From Sphagnum compactum (lineage: Eukaryota; Bryophyta; Sphagnopsida; Sphagnales), in contig OZ234497.1 of NCBI GenBank assembly GCA_965153455.1, positions 868,001 to 932,000 of the forward strand: a stretch of 64,000 nt of DNA, given 5' to 3'. A program made the translations under genes and the position numbers. Below, one piece after another: positions 35,781-47,723 of this stretch. The notes beneath the pieces were generated by a model. It was given only the letters and a program-made list of their open reading frames with translations, was not told where the DNA came from and searched no databases. Within the stretch, counting starts at the first letter, position 1. Each line of letters starts with the position of its first letter.

Positions 35781-36222
35781 TCAAATTAGGAGGTAAGCTT
35801 TAGCCGACAGGTGATGATAAACGTGTAGACCAGAAGGTAGTCAGTGGTGACCCTGAGGTCTGAAAGCACCTGTAAGGTGCTCCTTGTAGGCTTTGCATCT
35901 GGCGGAGGCACTATTCCTTGCTCTAAGGTGCCCTCCTGTAATATTAAATACAGTCCAGGTTTTGGAGTGTTACACATAGTTTTTTGCTGTCTGTGTTTCA
36001 AAGTGTTTTCAGCATTCAATTTCATTAGGGACTTGGGATTGAATGGGGATAAGTTTTAGACTTTTCTACATGCATTGCTGCTACTTCTAGAAAAAAGGGA
36101 AGCAAAAATTCAATAAAAGATCAATGGCCGGAACCATGGCCAGGAAGACAAAAATGGAAGGCCAAAGAAAGGCCAAAAGATGCACAACCTGAAGGAACCA
36201 AAAAAAAAAGTAGAAAGTTCGT

Positions 36223-37112
36223 AGTAGTATGGCCCCTTTAATGTCGCTTACATGCAAATCATGAAATCTAATAACAATGAGAGGTCTAGAACAAGCATCG
36301 GTCACCAAAGCAATCTTCCTTTCTATAAGAGATGTTAAAGAGTAATACTAACACACTGCCTGAAATATTAAATGCAAGAAGACAAGGATAAATGATTTCT
36401 CGATTATCTATTATGAAAAAAACAAGCACACTCCTTAATGAAACGATCCATGTCACACTCAAGTGCACCATGCACATCCACGGCCATTGGAATAAAGTGA
36501 TGTCCCTCATGAAACCTTTTATACTTGTGAATTTTAGCAATGACACTAAGTTCCACAACTATACCTGCTGGTTGATTGATGACATTCAAAACCACCATTT
36601 CCTACATTGGATCAATAACCATCACATCGACAACAAAGACCTGGTCCTCTTGGGTCATGCAAAGATCAACTTGTAATGAAATTCTTGACATAAGGGCATA
36701 TCACCGCTCTCTCCATATAATGTGCCCACTCTCTCGAGTGAAGGCATACATGGTGTCTTAGATGCCGTCATATGTGGCTTTCAATGACCTTCAAATGGAC
36801 AACAAGCTAAGTGCGTGTCAGATGCATCCAACCCATATCCACATTCACACATGAAAAGATTAAATGTTAAAGGTTGAATCAAATTGAGATGAAAACGCAA
36901 CGTTGAGGTGAAAATAAAGTGTGTGATGCGAAATGAACAAATAGATGGCGTAATGACCAACCATAGCCCTATCCCTTTGCTTGAACAAGAACGAATGCGA
37001 ACTTTGGATGATGATGAAATGGAATCATTTTTCAAGATAGACTTAAAGGATGTGTCGTGATAGATGTTCATCAAAAATGCTTGTAGACCTGGGGTGTCGG
37101 TAATTGCCAAAC
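36223..37112 (-). pseudogene. LINE-like retrotransposon C-terminal fragment
   Basis: In order on this strand: RIRSCSSKGIGLWLVITPSI and a zinc-binding-like CECGYGLDASDTHLACCPF (about 37000-36790), then DTMYAFTRESGHIIWRERRY and VFVVDVMVIDP (about 36750-36610). Next come SVIAKIHKYKRFHEGHHFIP and CDMDRFIKECACFFHNR (36560-36405), and finally DACSRPLIVIRFHDLH (36300-36250). This is the familiar C-terminal part of plant LINE-like polyproteins; the VVDV..ID and K..KY..FHEGHHF pattern suggests a restriction-endonuclease-like nuclease fold (inference). Stops and shifts make it dead. The reverse transcriptase itself is not seen upstream of 37112. Confidence 0.7.
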
Positions 37113-37589
37113 TCTAAAAAAAAAAGGTGCATCTCCCTAACTACAAGAAGAAGACCATTTTGCACTGCATGTAAACATGACTAAAATAGGTGTGGACCCC
37201 TTCAACCTAAAAAACATACTCCTCCAAAACAAGTTTATTGAAAAATACAAAACTTAAAGCACGAATACAAAAATCATCAAAGCACAACATTCAGATGGGG
37301 CACAATCTTCCATAGAGAAAAACCCTATACCATGAAAGGATATCAATAATCAAGCCTATCGCCTCGCTAAAGGGCCTTGATAAGATTTACACAATCCTAA
37401 ACCCATAATGTCCCCACATAACTCCTTACAAAAAAATGTTCTTTTACCTTGTGTATCCTACTCCAAGGCCAACTTTGGCAAGATAAAAAGGTTTGGGAAA
37501 GTTCGTAAAGCTTGACCACTTCACAACCTATGTTTTTGGTAAACGAATAATTATTCAATGAAATTTCCAAAATTGTTGGTCACCAAAGT
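37113..37589. other. no gene seen
   Basis: AT-rich, with no motif or repeat recognised. Confidence 0.4.
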
Positions 37590-38078
37590 TGGACATAGAA
37601 ATTTCATGCCAATGGGAATGGTTAGCATGCACTCAAAGTGCCTTGATGTTTTCTTTCAAGTTTTGGGGGGGTGGGGGAGAGGATTTTTTTCATTTTTCCT
37701 TTGTTCCCAACATGTTCCCATCAAGTTCCCGTTGGGTTCTCATCAGGTTCCCAATGTGTTCCCCAATGGTGTTTTATCTCTGCAAAATTCTGCCCTTGCA
37801 TTAGCCTAGTTGAAAAATGGTGACAAACAGTTTTGGAAAGAAAAATTTCATGCAGCCAATGGGAAGGCTCAGCATACACTCATGAACTATTCAGATTTTT
37901 TTGTTTGGGGGTGGGAAACAGGGGGTGAGGGTTGGAAACAGGGACTTTTTGTTTTTTTTCTTGGTTCTCAAAGTGTTCCCATCATGTTCTCATCAAATTC
38001 TCAAAGTGTTCCCAGATGCATTCCCAAATTTGTTCCCAATAGCACTTGGGTTTTATGCCATATAGTTTGCCCAAAGTT
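37590..38078. repeat. diverged ~240-bp tandem duplication with nested GTTCCCA repeats
   Basis: 37590-37830 and 37833-38078 share, in order, 'aatttcatgc', 'aatgggaa', 'agcat.cactca', a G-rich run, a T-rich run and a series of about 12-bp steps ending GTTCCCA or GTTCTCA. Only the last part is strictly periodic. Confidence 0.6.
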
Positions 38079-39066
38079 GAACTCCCCTTAATATAAACTA
38101 ACAAGGTAAAATTCAGCGGTGCACATTTGTTTCTATTTTGCAACTAGGGTCCAACGAGGTGCTTCTACAGGGGGCATGACCAATGTTCCAAAAAAAATTG
38201 CTGATGGGTCACTTAATATGGCTCCCTTAAAAATGAAAAAAAAAGTTGTGAGAGCACCCATGATCTAATTAATATGAATAACACTATGACGAAGTCACAT
38301 CAAACAAGTAGTCATTTTAATCAGTCATTTTGATGCATGGTGTTTAAAGATTAAGGGTGTGTACACTCTTCTAAAAGTTTTTTGGAAAATAATGAAAAAA
38401 AAACATTTTCAGGTTTCATCATCAAATGTCAGAATGTTAAAATAAAAATCACTAGATTTTTGTGTTATGTTCCAGTAAGGTAGCAAACAATATAAAAGGA
38501 TTTTTAATTTAAAACATTTCATTTAATTTTGGCAGCCAGATTTACGTCTTCTAAATGATCACCTCTTCAACTCAATCATTTTTTAAAGAACAATTGTTGT
38601 TGTATTATTGGATAGCATCCCAAGGGGGACTTAACATTAAATGAAAACATGACAATTAAAACAATAAAACAAAAAATTATAATCCTGCCACTATTTGACG
38701 ACTTGCAGGAGCATGCCTTTGCATTAAATGACGACATAACAAGTAAGACAATAAAGATTTTCAAATTGTAATCCTGCTACTACTTGGCGACTTGTTCTTA
38801 ATGACTTGTTCTTAATGACTTGTTCTTAATGACTATAAGATGAAAAGTGTCATGTCAAACAATCTAATAATTTATTTGTCATGACTTACCCTTTAGTCTT
38901 ATAATGTTTAGTATGATTACAAAATCATTTATATATGAAATCATAAATTTAAATTTTCTTTCTAGTGTAATGATACGAAAAGGGTGACCTTGTCATACGA
39001 TTTTGGTACTCCATACAAAGTTTTCACCCGTGTTTTCTATGTAAGACATTAATGTAGAAAACTATG
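38079..39066. other. no gene seen; short 16-bp triplicate
   Basis: At about 38789-38834 the 16-mer ACTTGTTCTTAATG is repeated three times head to tail. Otherwise AT-rich without features. Confidence 0.5.
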
Positions 39067-39074
39067 GTTTGGAA

Positions 39075-40960
39075 TAGTGTTGGGTGGTTCTCATTTTTTT
39101 CTGAGAACTATGGATTCCAATTTTTGAGGCAGGTTCCTAAGCACCGCCTTGGTTCTTCTTAATTTTTTTTAGAAAAATTCCCATTCTAAAAACCTCCCTG
39201 GTTTTCAGAATTTAGAAAAAAATGTGGTTAGGTGGTTTTTAGGGTCCAGGTCTCACAAAATTTTGAACCTCCAGTTTTCAAGCACAGTTCTCACAAGTCA
39301 ATTCTCATAAATCAAAGTTTTTTGTTTTTCATATTTTATTTTTATCCTTTCTTTTGGTTTTTTTGTTTGTTGTTTGTTTTTTATTTTTTCTTTTTTTCTT
39401 TTTCTTTGGGTTTTTTTTTTGTTTCTTTTCTTGAATGGAAAATTGAACCATGATTGCCCCCTCAAATAAACACTAATCTCCTTCCAATAATCAAGGCTAA
39501 CCTGCAAATAAAATGAATGCAATGTTAAAATTAAATTTAAACAAATTAATAAAACTACAAAGGAATGTTTAAAATAGAAAAAATGAACATAACTTAATGG
39601 AGTAATTGTATTTATAAAAAAAAGAAAAAATACTTACCTTTGAGATATATTTTTGTCTTTTTCTTCTTTCCTACAAAATCAAAAATAAAATAAATTGAAT
39701 CACATTGTACAAAAAATTGAAAATTTTTTAAAAAAACCTTCTGAAAATGTTCAAATAAAAAGTGAAATGTTCAAAAAAAATTCAAAAAAAATTCACCTTG
39801 CTTTTTGGTTGTAACTCCAAAGACTACATACAAAAAGAAAATAAGGTGGAAAGAATACCATCCAAGGAAACATAAGCGAAAAGCAACAACAAGCAAATAA
39901 GGAATAGCCAGGGGGGGAGCAACAAGCAAGTGAGGAGTAGCCACGAGAGGAACAACAAGCAAGGAGTAGCAACAATAAAGGGGGCCAGATGTACCTAAAA
40001 AAAAAACAAACGCTACAAGTGAAGAGCAACCGCAGGGGGATCAACAAGAAGGGAGTAGGGACATGGTGTAGCCATAGGGGGAATAGTAAGTGGGGAGCCA
40101 TGCAGGGAGTAACAAGTGAGGAACAACTATGTGGAGCAGCAAAACAAGCAAAGAACCATGTGAAAGAAAAGCGACTTTGAGCAACAATTGAAGAGTAGCC
40201 ATGCTGGGGAATAGCAAATGGGGAACCATGCAAAGGAATAGCAAGCATGGAACAATGACCTGGAGCAACAAGCGGGGAGTAGCCATGTTACGGAATAATA
40301 ACACACACTGGAACAAACCAAAAGTAACAAAGAAGAAAAAACAATTTACAAATTACAAACTGATATTACAAACTGATATTACAAACCCTACAAAACAAAG
40401 AAAAAATAACCAAGACTAAGGGAAAAAAACGTAAAACAACTAAGAAGATTAAAAAAACCTTTAACAAAAAAAAAAACAAAAGTGCTTAAAGTGTAAGAGA
40501 GCAAATGTGGAGGTGTAAAATTGCGTAGGAGCAAAGTGGGCCAAGAGGGAGGTTGAAGCCTTTTTATAAGCAAACTTATACACCAACCCCTAACCCTATT
40601 GTGGTGGCCACCTCCATAAATAGTAAGTTTAATTTTTAAATTTATGTTTCTACTTTTTACTTATTATTTATTTTTTTACTTACTATTTTAATATAAAAAA
40701 ATTATTACTTTGAATTTTTAATTTTTATTTACTACAAGCTAGTTTTTAAATTTTTTACTATGAAAACCAAACCCTTTCTAAAATGTGAAAACAGGTCCGG
40801 TTCTCAAATTTGATGCCTAGTGAGAATCTGGGTGGCTCTCATCTCCCATGAGAACTATCAAAAAGGTTCTTGTGGCGATTTTCACTGTCAGTTCTTACTG
40901 AAAATTAGACTGAAAACTGACTTCGGTTTTCAGCCCACAAATGAAAACTACCCAACACTA
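39075..40960. mobile_element. non-autonomous hAT-like element, 1,886 bp
   Basis: The terminal inverted repeat TAGTGTTGGGTGGTTCTCAT on the left matches the complement of the right end (ATGAAAACTACCCAACACTA) with few mismatches. It is flanked by a perfect 8-bp direct repeat GTTTGGAA at 39067-39074 and 40961-40968, the hAT hallmark. No transposase is encoded. The middle (39830-40300) consists of diverged purine-rich repeats such as 'aacaagc..ggagtagcca', which give long but meaningless - strand frames. The termini resemble those at 1418-2033 and 43580-44163. Confidence 0.88.
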
Positions 40961-40968
40961 GTTTGGAA

Positions 40969-41694
40969 CAAATGCAAATAGTTTGGTTTTGTGGGATGGA
41001 ACCCACCTATACCCCACTTTACTTGCACCTTGAAATTGAATGCATTTTGTTATATGTTCGCATTATAGCATGGTTAGCATCTAAAAGAAACTATTATTGT
41101 CCTATCATGCACATTATAAACATTTCTTCACCTGCATAACTCAAATCTTTGGAACGATATTCAAAATATTCATTTCCATGTGTGAAATATTAATGTTAAT
41201 CTTTGCATACATTTGAATGTCGTAGGATACTCACATCATAATAGGAATTAGGGTAACCAATGTTTATGTATACGAACAATCCACGGTGGTTTATAATGAT
41301 AATGTTATTCATTGCATAAATCTTTTTCCACCTTTTAAACCATGTATGGTAGGCCTAATTCCAATAGGGATTGGGGACCTTAATCAACATGTCATCAATG
41401 AATCTAATACACCTAGGCAATTTTTTGCAAATGTGTACCCAAGGTAACCCCATCCTTCAATGTGGGCCATCAAATTTCATTTGTAAACGTGTGGTTGATG
41501 TTTGATGCGATGAACAATGCATCATCACAATTATTTTTTTGACTATTTTCACATGAAGGCATCATACGTGTAATGATGTTGTCACGTTTCATGTAAATAA
41601 TGATGTTGAGAAGATGTTGTTTGGGCATTAACTTTCATAACTTGCTTGCTACAATTGAAACTTCACATATTATGATGGAAGACAAGATGAAACA
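40969..41694. other. no gene seen
   Basis: AT-rich unique-looking DNA; nothing recognised. Confidence 0.4.
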
Positions 41695-42270
41695 TGAAAA
41701 CCCTAACCGTAAACCCTATCCCCAAGCCCCAAACATTAGACATAAACCTTAAAATTCAAACTTTAAATCATAACCTTAATCCTTAAATAGTAAACCTTCT
41801 TTTTAAATTCAAAAAATCAGATGTAAAAACCTTAACCTTATCCCTTAAAGAATAAACCCTAAAACTTAGACTTGAAAACCATAACCCTAAACCCTTAAAA
41901 CATTAAACCCTATTTTTAAACCCTAAAAATGAAATCTAAAAATCAAATACCTATTCATCATCCCTAAATAATAAACTTTATATCTAAACCCTAAAAATCA
42001 AACCTAAAAACCTATAATTCCAAACTAAAACCCTAAATTGTAAACATGAGAACCCAAACCTGAATCCTAAACCCTAAAAATCAGACCTAAAACCCTAAAT
42101 TGGAAACATGAAAACCCTAACCTGAATCATAAACTTTAAAAACCTACCCTAAAAACATTAATCCTTAACACGAAAACACAAAAACCTTTCCTTTCAAACC
42201 TCACCCTAACTTTAAAATCATATCCTAATCTCTAACTTTAAGGTTTAACTCAAAAATCAAACCTAGCTTA
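41695..42270. repeat. degenerate telomere-like CCCTAAA tract (part 1)
   Basis: Dozens of AAACCCTAAA, AACCTTAAA and AACCCTAACC words in one orientation form a decayed derivative of the plant-type (CCCTAAA)n telomere repeat. Perfect head-to-tail runs are at most two units, so it is old or was amplified from a degenerate seed. Confidence 0.75.
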
Positions 42271-42915
42271 AAATTAAAAATAAATATGAAAAAAAAAATT
42301 CACCTGAATTTAGCATTGGCTTTAATGGTAAGGATCACTTGAAAAGTCAACTCGTCAAAGTCTTACAATGTAAAGTTCATCAAACTCTTGAATAATGTTA
42401 ATGTGATTCACATTATAACAAAGACACCTTAAACACCAATAATTGGGTCCATATATTGCCCCAGCCCCTTCCTTCATCTCATGTGAAGTAAACAAGTCAT
42501 AGGAGTTAGAAACCATAGTGCCATCATTTGAAAAAATAAGAAGATTGGTTTGATTAATTATTTTAAAAATATCATCATCACTTGAAAATCATGGTTACTT
42601 GAATAAGATCCATTTGAAGAGCTTGAAAAAAACATCTTTCAAGGCTTGAAATGAAAATAAAACCAAAAAAATAAAAAAAACCTCCTCTTTATATAATCCA
42701 CATGGGTTGTCCAAATTTACATCCTAAGATCTTACCTAAACCAACCCTTCGAGCTAATTTTTAATTTCATCATTTTACATACACAAAAAAATTGAGCCTA
42801 AATCGACATTTTTAATAATGTTTTCATCATTAATTGCATTCCATGGTCATGTTTTTCAGCCTTAGTTTTAAATCTTGATGTTTTAACTTCAATATTTTAC
42901 ACGAGTACATACCAT
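42271..42915. other. non-repetitive interruption of the telomere-like tract
   Basis: AT-rich DNA without features lies between the two CCCTAAA-rich parts. Confidence 0.4.
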
Positions 42916-43210
42916 CACTTTAACCTTAACCTTAAAACTAACCTCACTAAACCCAAAAATTGACCCTTAAAAGGCCCAAACATCAACCTAAAAATTAAGC
43001 CCTAAAAAATGAAGTTGTAAACCCTAACTCTTAAACCTTAAACCTAAACTACAAAACCCAAGAAAAAAAACCCTATAATTCAAGCCCTAAAAAGCCCAAA
43101 CTTAGACCCTAAAAATTAAACCTTAAAACCCCTAATACTTAACCTTTGAAAGCCCAACACCTAAACCCAAAAAAAAAAAATCTTTAAACACCCAGACCTA
43201 AACACTACAA
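42916..43210. repeat. degenerate telomere-like CCCTAAA tract (part 2)
   Basis: The same orientation and decay as part 1, with AACCCTAAA, AAGCCCTAAAAA and AACCTTAAACC words. Confidence 0.7.
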
Positions 43211-43214
43211 ATTA

Positions 43215-43375
43215 ATTCCTATAATAACCAATGGCCAATATCCATAGCCAATATCCAATAGAAGTAGCCATATGCCATAGGCAACAACCAATAACAAATG
43301 GCCATAAGCAATAACCATAGTCACAAGCAATAGCCATAACCAATTGCCAATAACCATATCCCCCTCGCCCTAGGC
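43215..43375. repeat. CCAATAGCCATA short-period repeat
   Basis: About 12-14 irregular units of 'ccaatagccata' and 'aaccaatggcc' follow directly on the telomere-like tract. Confidence 0.65.
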
Positions 43376-43579
43376 CATATACTTAGTGCACACAGCATAT
43401 GCTAGAGGTGGTAGCTTGTAGGTGAAAACAAAAAAAAGTTGATGTGGCAAATTTAGGGATCTCATCCTGGGATTTCCCAATTTGAAGACTTTATAGATAA
43501 CATGCTTTAAAGGACAAGGGAGCAAACGGGATGTGACAATGGGACCCAACTGGGCACCACTTGAGAGGTATGGAAAAAC

Positions 43580-44163
43580 CAGGGTTGGGTAGGTATGAAA
43601 AAAATCTTTGGGTATCATCCGGGTATCTCAATTTGAACCCTTCCAAACATCAGCCCAGGTGATACCCTTTCTGATGCTTTGATCACCAGTTCTCACACAA
43701 GTGAGAATGAGAAACGGTGAGACCAAGTGACAAGATGTCTCCTTCCAAATGCTGAGATTGGGGGGGGCGGGGGGGATGCTGGGACCAGGTTCTAGGTGTC
43801 TAGGTTAAAAATCCAAATCCAATGAATAGGTAGAGAGTGGAGAACCTGGTTTAGGGTTTAGTGTTCCTGGCAGTGCGGCATTTGCAATGGCTGCCTGCTC
43901 TTTACTCTCCAAGAAAGAAAGGGTTCACCCATTTTGTGATTTTGACCCAAAAAAAAAAGTCATAATGGGTTTGTGAAAACCTCCCAAAGATAACCGACTA
44001 CTATCAAATTTGTGAGAACTGGTCACAAATTTTTTTGCAAAACTTGATAACCTGCTCTGACATTAAAAAAATATTTACAAATTTACAAAGAACCAGGTCT
44101 TTATTAAGTTTTTTTCATAATCAGATCCAGTGGTTCTTAAAAACTGATATCCACCCAACACTG
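43580..44163. mobile_element. hAT-like non-autonomous element, copy 2
   Basis: The left terminus CAGGGTTGGGTAGGTAT pairs with the right terminus ATATCCACCCAACACTG. The interior is collinear with 1418-2033, with an internal ~30-bp deletion and small indels. The left flank is unrelated to that of copy 1. Confidence 0.55.
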
Positions 44164-44588
44164 GTGTAAACCTGGTAAGGATTTACTAGTGTATTGGGAG
44201 AGCACTTTACCAAAAAGGCTAATAACTCTTTTGCTGAGAGGAGGCACTTTCCATTTTTAGGGGCAGGCATTTTGTCTTAGAAATGCCCATCTTAATTTGT
44301 GTTAAAAAATTATTGTGACACCCAACAAGTATACAGAAGGTTGTCCACTGGATATAAAAATTTCAAATTTTCTTATTGTTGTTTCTGGAGGGTACCCGTC
44401 TGGTACCTCCCGGGTATCACAACAAGAAATCTCTTGGAAATTTACTGCAACAGTTCCTATGCCAGGTAAAACCCTCAGGCTAAGGCATTCCCAAAATAAC
44501 CAGCCCTCGGCCTTGGGGGCAGCTTATTTTGGCAATGCCTCCACCCTGGGGCTTGCGAAACCCTACACATTAGTAATGTATATGGTTT
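44164..44588. repeat. 1-kb dispersed repeat, right module (copy 2)
   Basis: Near-identical to 2034-2456, including the hairpin GGCATTCCCAAAATAA / TTATTTTGGCAATGCC at 44484-44499 and 44524-44539. An open frame of 112 codons here is closed in copy 1 by a one-base difference and a stop, so it is not coding. Confidence 0.75.
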
Positions 44589-45615
44589 TTTTTTTTGCAA
44601 TGAGCCATTTAGCTGGTTTCAAAAGCATTATAAAATCTGCTCTCCTCAATTAAAAATCAAAGTTTTTACATTGTTATATATTTACATTGTTTTACATAGC
44701 CATGCAATATGATATAAATATACATGTTTTTACATTTACATTGTTTTATCGGACCATTTAAGATTATATAAATATATTTATTTTTACACTTACACTTGCA
44801 CGAAATAAATTTCATTATGAGGTTTACCGTTACACGTAGTGTAAGTCCCAAACCATTTACACACATAACATTAGTACAAACTTGCAGTACCTAACAAAAA
44901 GCCTTTTTCTTTTTTTCTTTAAAGCATTCAAATTTCACAATCTCATCCAAAAAAAAAAAATTTAAACCTAACATTGAGCAAACTACCCAATAACTAGTTA
45001 CACAAACATATACAACATGCACACTACAAGGTTTAAATATTGCCAAGGATTTGAACCACAATCTCAAAAGAGATTCTACTCATATGCAATAGCAATGTGC
45101 TTGCACCCACAACTCACCCAAAGTTCCAAGTTCTAAGCCCCCGATCGTATCAAACAAAAGTCCAACTTCAACATTGAGTCACATAGGTGTAGAGTGGCAC
45201 AATGCACAAAGCTACACAAGTGCAAAAATCAAATCCAAACAAGCATTCAAAATTTCATGTTCATAAAGCCGGAAAATTTTTAAAACCCCAAGCCTCAAGG
45301 CCCAAGCCCCACTTTGCATTCCATTGGCTACATTGTTCAAAGCATTCCCTAATGAATCAACAAACTTGCATGAACTTTTAAGGCATGTCTAAAACTTGTA
45401 AACAATATGACTTATAAGCTTATGCAACTTGTGTTTCAATTTAAAGAAAAAAAACAAGTCATAAAATATTATACTTTTGATCATCCATTTGACAAAAAAT
45501 TACCCCATTTTAAAAGGGTTGTAATTAAGAAAAAACTAACTATTTTAAAAAATAAACCATTTTCTTTTAATTACAATCAACATTGAATACACTAACATGC
45601 CTTTGTGTCCTTGCA
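44589..45615. other. no gene seen
   Basis: AT-rich. 44660-44770 has a small internal repeat of 'ttacattgttttaca'. No recognised product. Confidence 0.4.
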
Positions 45616-46888
45616 CTAATTGATGGCCTCTTCAAAAGGGGCATTCTTGATCATGTAAAAACATTGCGCATAAAATTGAATGCATAGGTTCAAATCACAT
45701 GAAGCAATTCCTCTTGACTTAGTTTTGACAAATGCCACTGCTAAGAAACAATCTTCATCTTCCACAAACCTGAAGACTTGAACACATAATGTCTTGGCAA
45801 GTTTTATGAATTCCAAGAGTTTGTGCTTGAGGATGGCATTTATGAATTCCAAGAATTTTTGCTTGAGGATGGCATGAAAGCTAAGCTTTGCCCACAATTG
45901 AGTGACAAGGTTCACACAAAGGTTCTCTTTCATACTTGCTTCACCATTTGTAGTCATTGTCATTCTAAAAAATAACATTGTAAATCCAAAGCATGGCCAT
46001 CAAGCAAAGTTTTCACCTAGACCCCATCCTTCCCACCTTGTGAACCCATAGTAGGCAACTTTAATTATATTCAAATGTTAGTGAAAAAACAACATTAACA
46101 TTAATGGGGCATCCCACAAATTTGAGTAGATTCACATGAGTTCATGGTTTAGGAATCTACCTTGCAATTTGTGGACAAAAAACTTGGCAAAATCTTCACA
46201 ACTTTGTTTCACATGACAATCAGTTCATCAAAGGTTAAGTCATAATATTTACTATAAGGATAATTGTAGACATAATGGAACATCAATAAAATCATATATG
46301 ACGATGTCCTAAGATTGGGCAAGATTAGTCAAGGCATGGACATAATCCAAAAGTGGTATCTTATTATTTCTAAACCCAAAAATGAGCTTTCAAACACAAA
46401 GGAGGTTTAATTTGTCATTAACAATGTTGTTTTCAAGTGCATCAATGTGCATTTTTGCAATTAGAGGTCGATATTGCTGCATGACATGTTTCATTAAAAT
46501 CAACATATTTATCCATCTTGTCTTCACATTTGTGAACAACCTGTTTCTTTTTTTTGAAAGCACATCACGTAGCCTTTGAAATTCCACAAATATTTTGGTG
46601 AATGAAATGAAAACCCATACAAACCACAAGGGTGGCTTCTAAGTGAACCACCAAATTTAGCTTTGATAAGACCAAGACCACCAAATTGGTTCAATGCGCA
46701 AATCATAAATGGAATCACATTCTCCTTCATTTGTGTAGTCACACCAAGTTGAATTTTTGCAATGTCAAACACATTGCTACCATCACTGTAGCCCATTGAT
46801 ATGAAGTTCACTCCCAATTGTTCAACATTCAAACCTTCAAATGTGACCATCACATTGACCATCAAATGAAAAACACTTTCCGTAATCC
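45616..46888 (-). pseudogene. hAT-like transposase relic, C-terminal side of the retroelement insertion
   Basis: Reading leftward from the retroelement: MVNVMVTFEGLNVEQLGVNF, then GYSDGSNVFDIAKIQLGVTT (46795-46740), then FTNVKTRWINMLILMKHVMQ (about 46530-46470). The spacing and motifs (..GADG.SVFQG...GVTTQ and NVKTRWISML) are those of the hAT-like DUF4371/ZNF862-type transposase family common in plants and animals. Frame changes at about 46650 and stops show decay. A further 120-codon frame at 45978-45616 may be its C terminus, but I cannot confirm this. The N-terminal side continues at 53804-53975, across the inserted chromovirus. Confidence 0.7.
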
Positions 46889-46893
46889 CCTAC
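46889..46893. repeat. target-site duplication CCTAC (left)
   Basis: A 5-bp direct repeat, identical to 53804-53808, flanks the chromovirus. Confidence 0.9.
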
Positions 46894-47712
46894 TGACGCA
46901 CTCCTTGGTCCCGGGGTGAACCCACTTGAGGGTTCACCAATGTGAAGTTGCGGAAAGTTGGGACCGAAGGGCACGTCTCGACTTCCAACTCTAGAAAGGG
47001 GTAGAGGGTCGAGTTGGAAGCCCCGGGATTAGACTAGGACGAGGGACTAACTTAGCTTGTGTGAATCTGCATCCAAAAACCAACCACGGGAGGTTAGTTT
47101 AGCATTCGGGACACCCTTGGGTGTTGGGAAAAGCCACGGGCACTTGGACACACAAGACTCATCACGACCCGGACTCCGGGGAAGCCACCACCTTCTCCCT
47201 TATAGTATTCTCTGCAGCTCGCCACGGAGCCTACATCCAAATGGCACAAATTCTTGGGACTCCCGAAATGGAGTCCCGAAACTGTCCCAGCGGGACTTTC
47301 GGAACTTTGAACGGTCATAACTCCCGACTCTGGAGTCCGATCGCAACGAGGTCTAAACCAAAGTTGTAGCCCTCGTTGAGATATTTCCAACGCCATGTCA
47401 CACTTCCCAAGGAGACATCAGGAAAGGGTCGATTCCCGACTTTTAGTGGTCGGGAGTCAAACTGTCAGTTTGACTCCCGGCCCTTCTTTTGCCCATAACT
47501 TGGGCTGCAGATGTCCTAATGGCCAATGCGAGGCCATTTTCAATATGTACGTTTCAAGACCTTTCCAATGACACCAAGAACACCACAAGGCGAGGTGTTT
47601 TAGGCCTTGCTGTTGCGGTCTGAACATTCGGGAGTCCCGGAGGACTCCAAACCTCCAACTTTTCCAAGTGTTGGGCTTCACCCCCACACTTGGCCAAAGT
47701 GGGGTTGCGACA
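46894..47712 (-). repeat. 3' LTR of the chromovirus, 819 bp
   Basis: Begins TGACGC and ends GCGACA on the + strand. On the - strand it contains TATAA (47204-47200), a likely promoter element, and a near-perfect palindrome CGGGAGTCAAACTG-T-CAGTTTGACTCCCG (47451-47479). Retains an 8-bp segment missing from the other LTR. Confidence 0.95.
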
Positions 47713-47723
47713 CTCTCCCCCAC
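47713..47723 (-). other. polypurine tract
   Basis: GTGGGGGAGAG on the - strand, directly upstream of the 3' LTR. It primes plus-strand DNA synthesis in LTR retrotransposons. Confidence 0.85.

Noticed and set aside
39771-40330. Overlapping Leu/Cys-rich - strand frames as a membrane protein
   Set aside because: They are the back translation of purine-rich repeats inside the hAT-like element, open in more than one frame at once.
44315-44653. 112-codon + strand frame as a gene
   Set aside because: It lies in the dispersed 1-kb repeat; the copy at 2187-2450 breaks it by a one-base indel and a stop.
47057-47396. Open frames inside the LTRs (both strands)
   Set aside because: They fall in LTR regulatory sequence and are repeated in each LTR with indels; no domain recognised.
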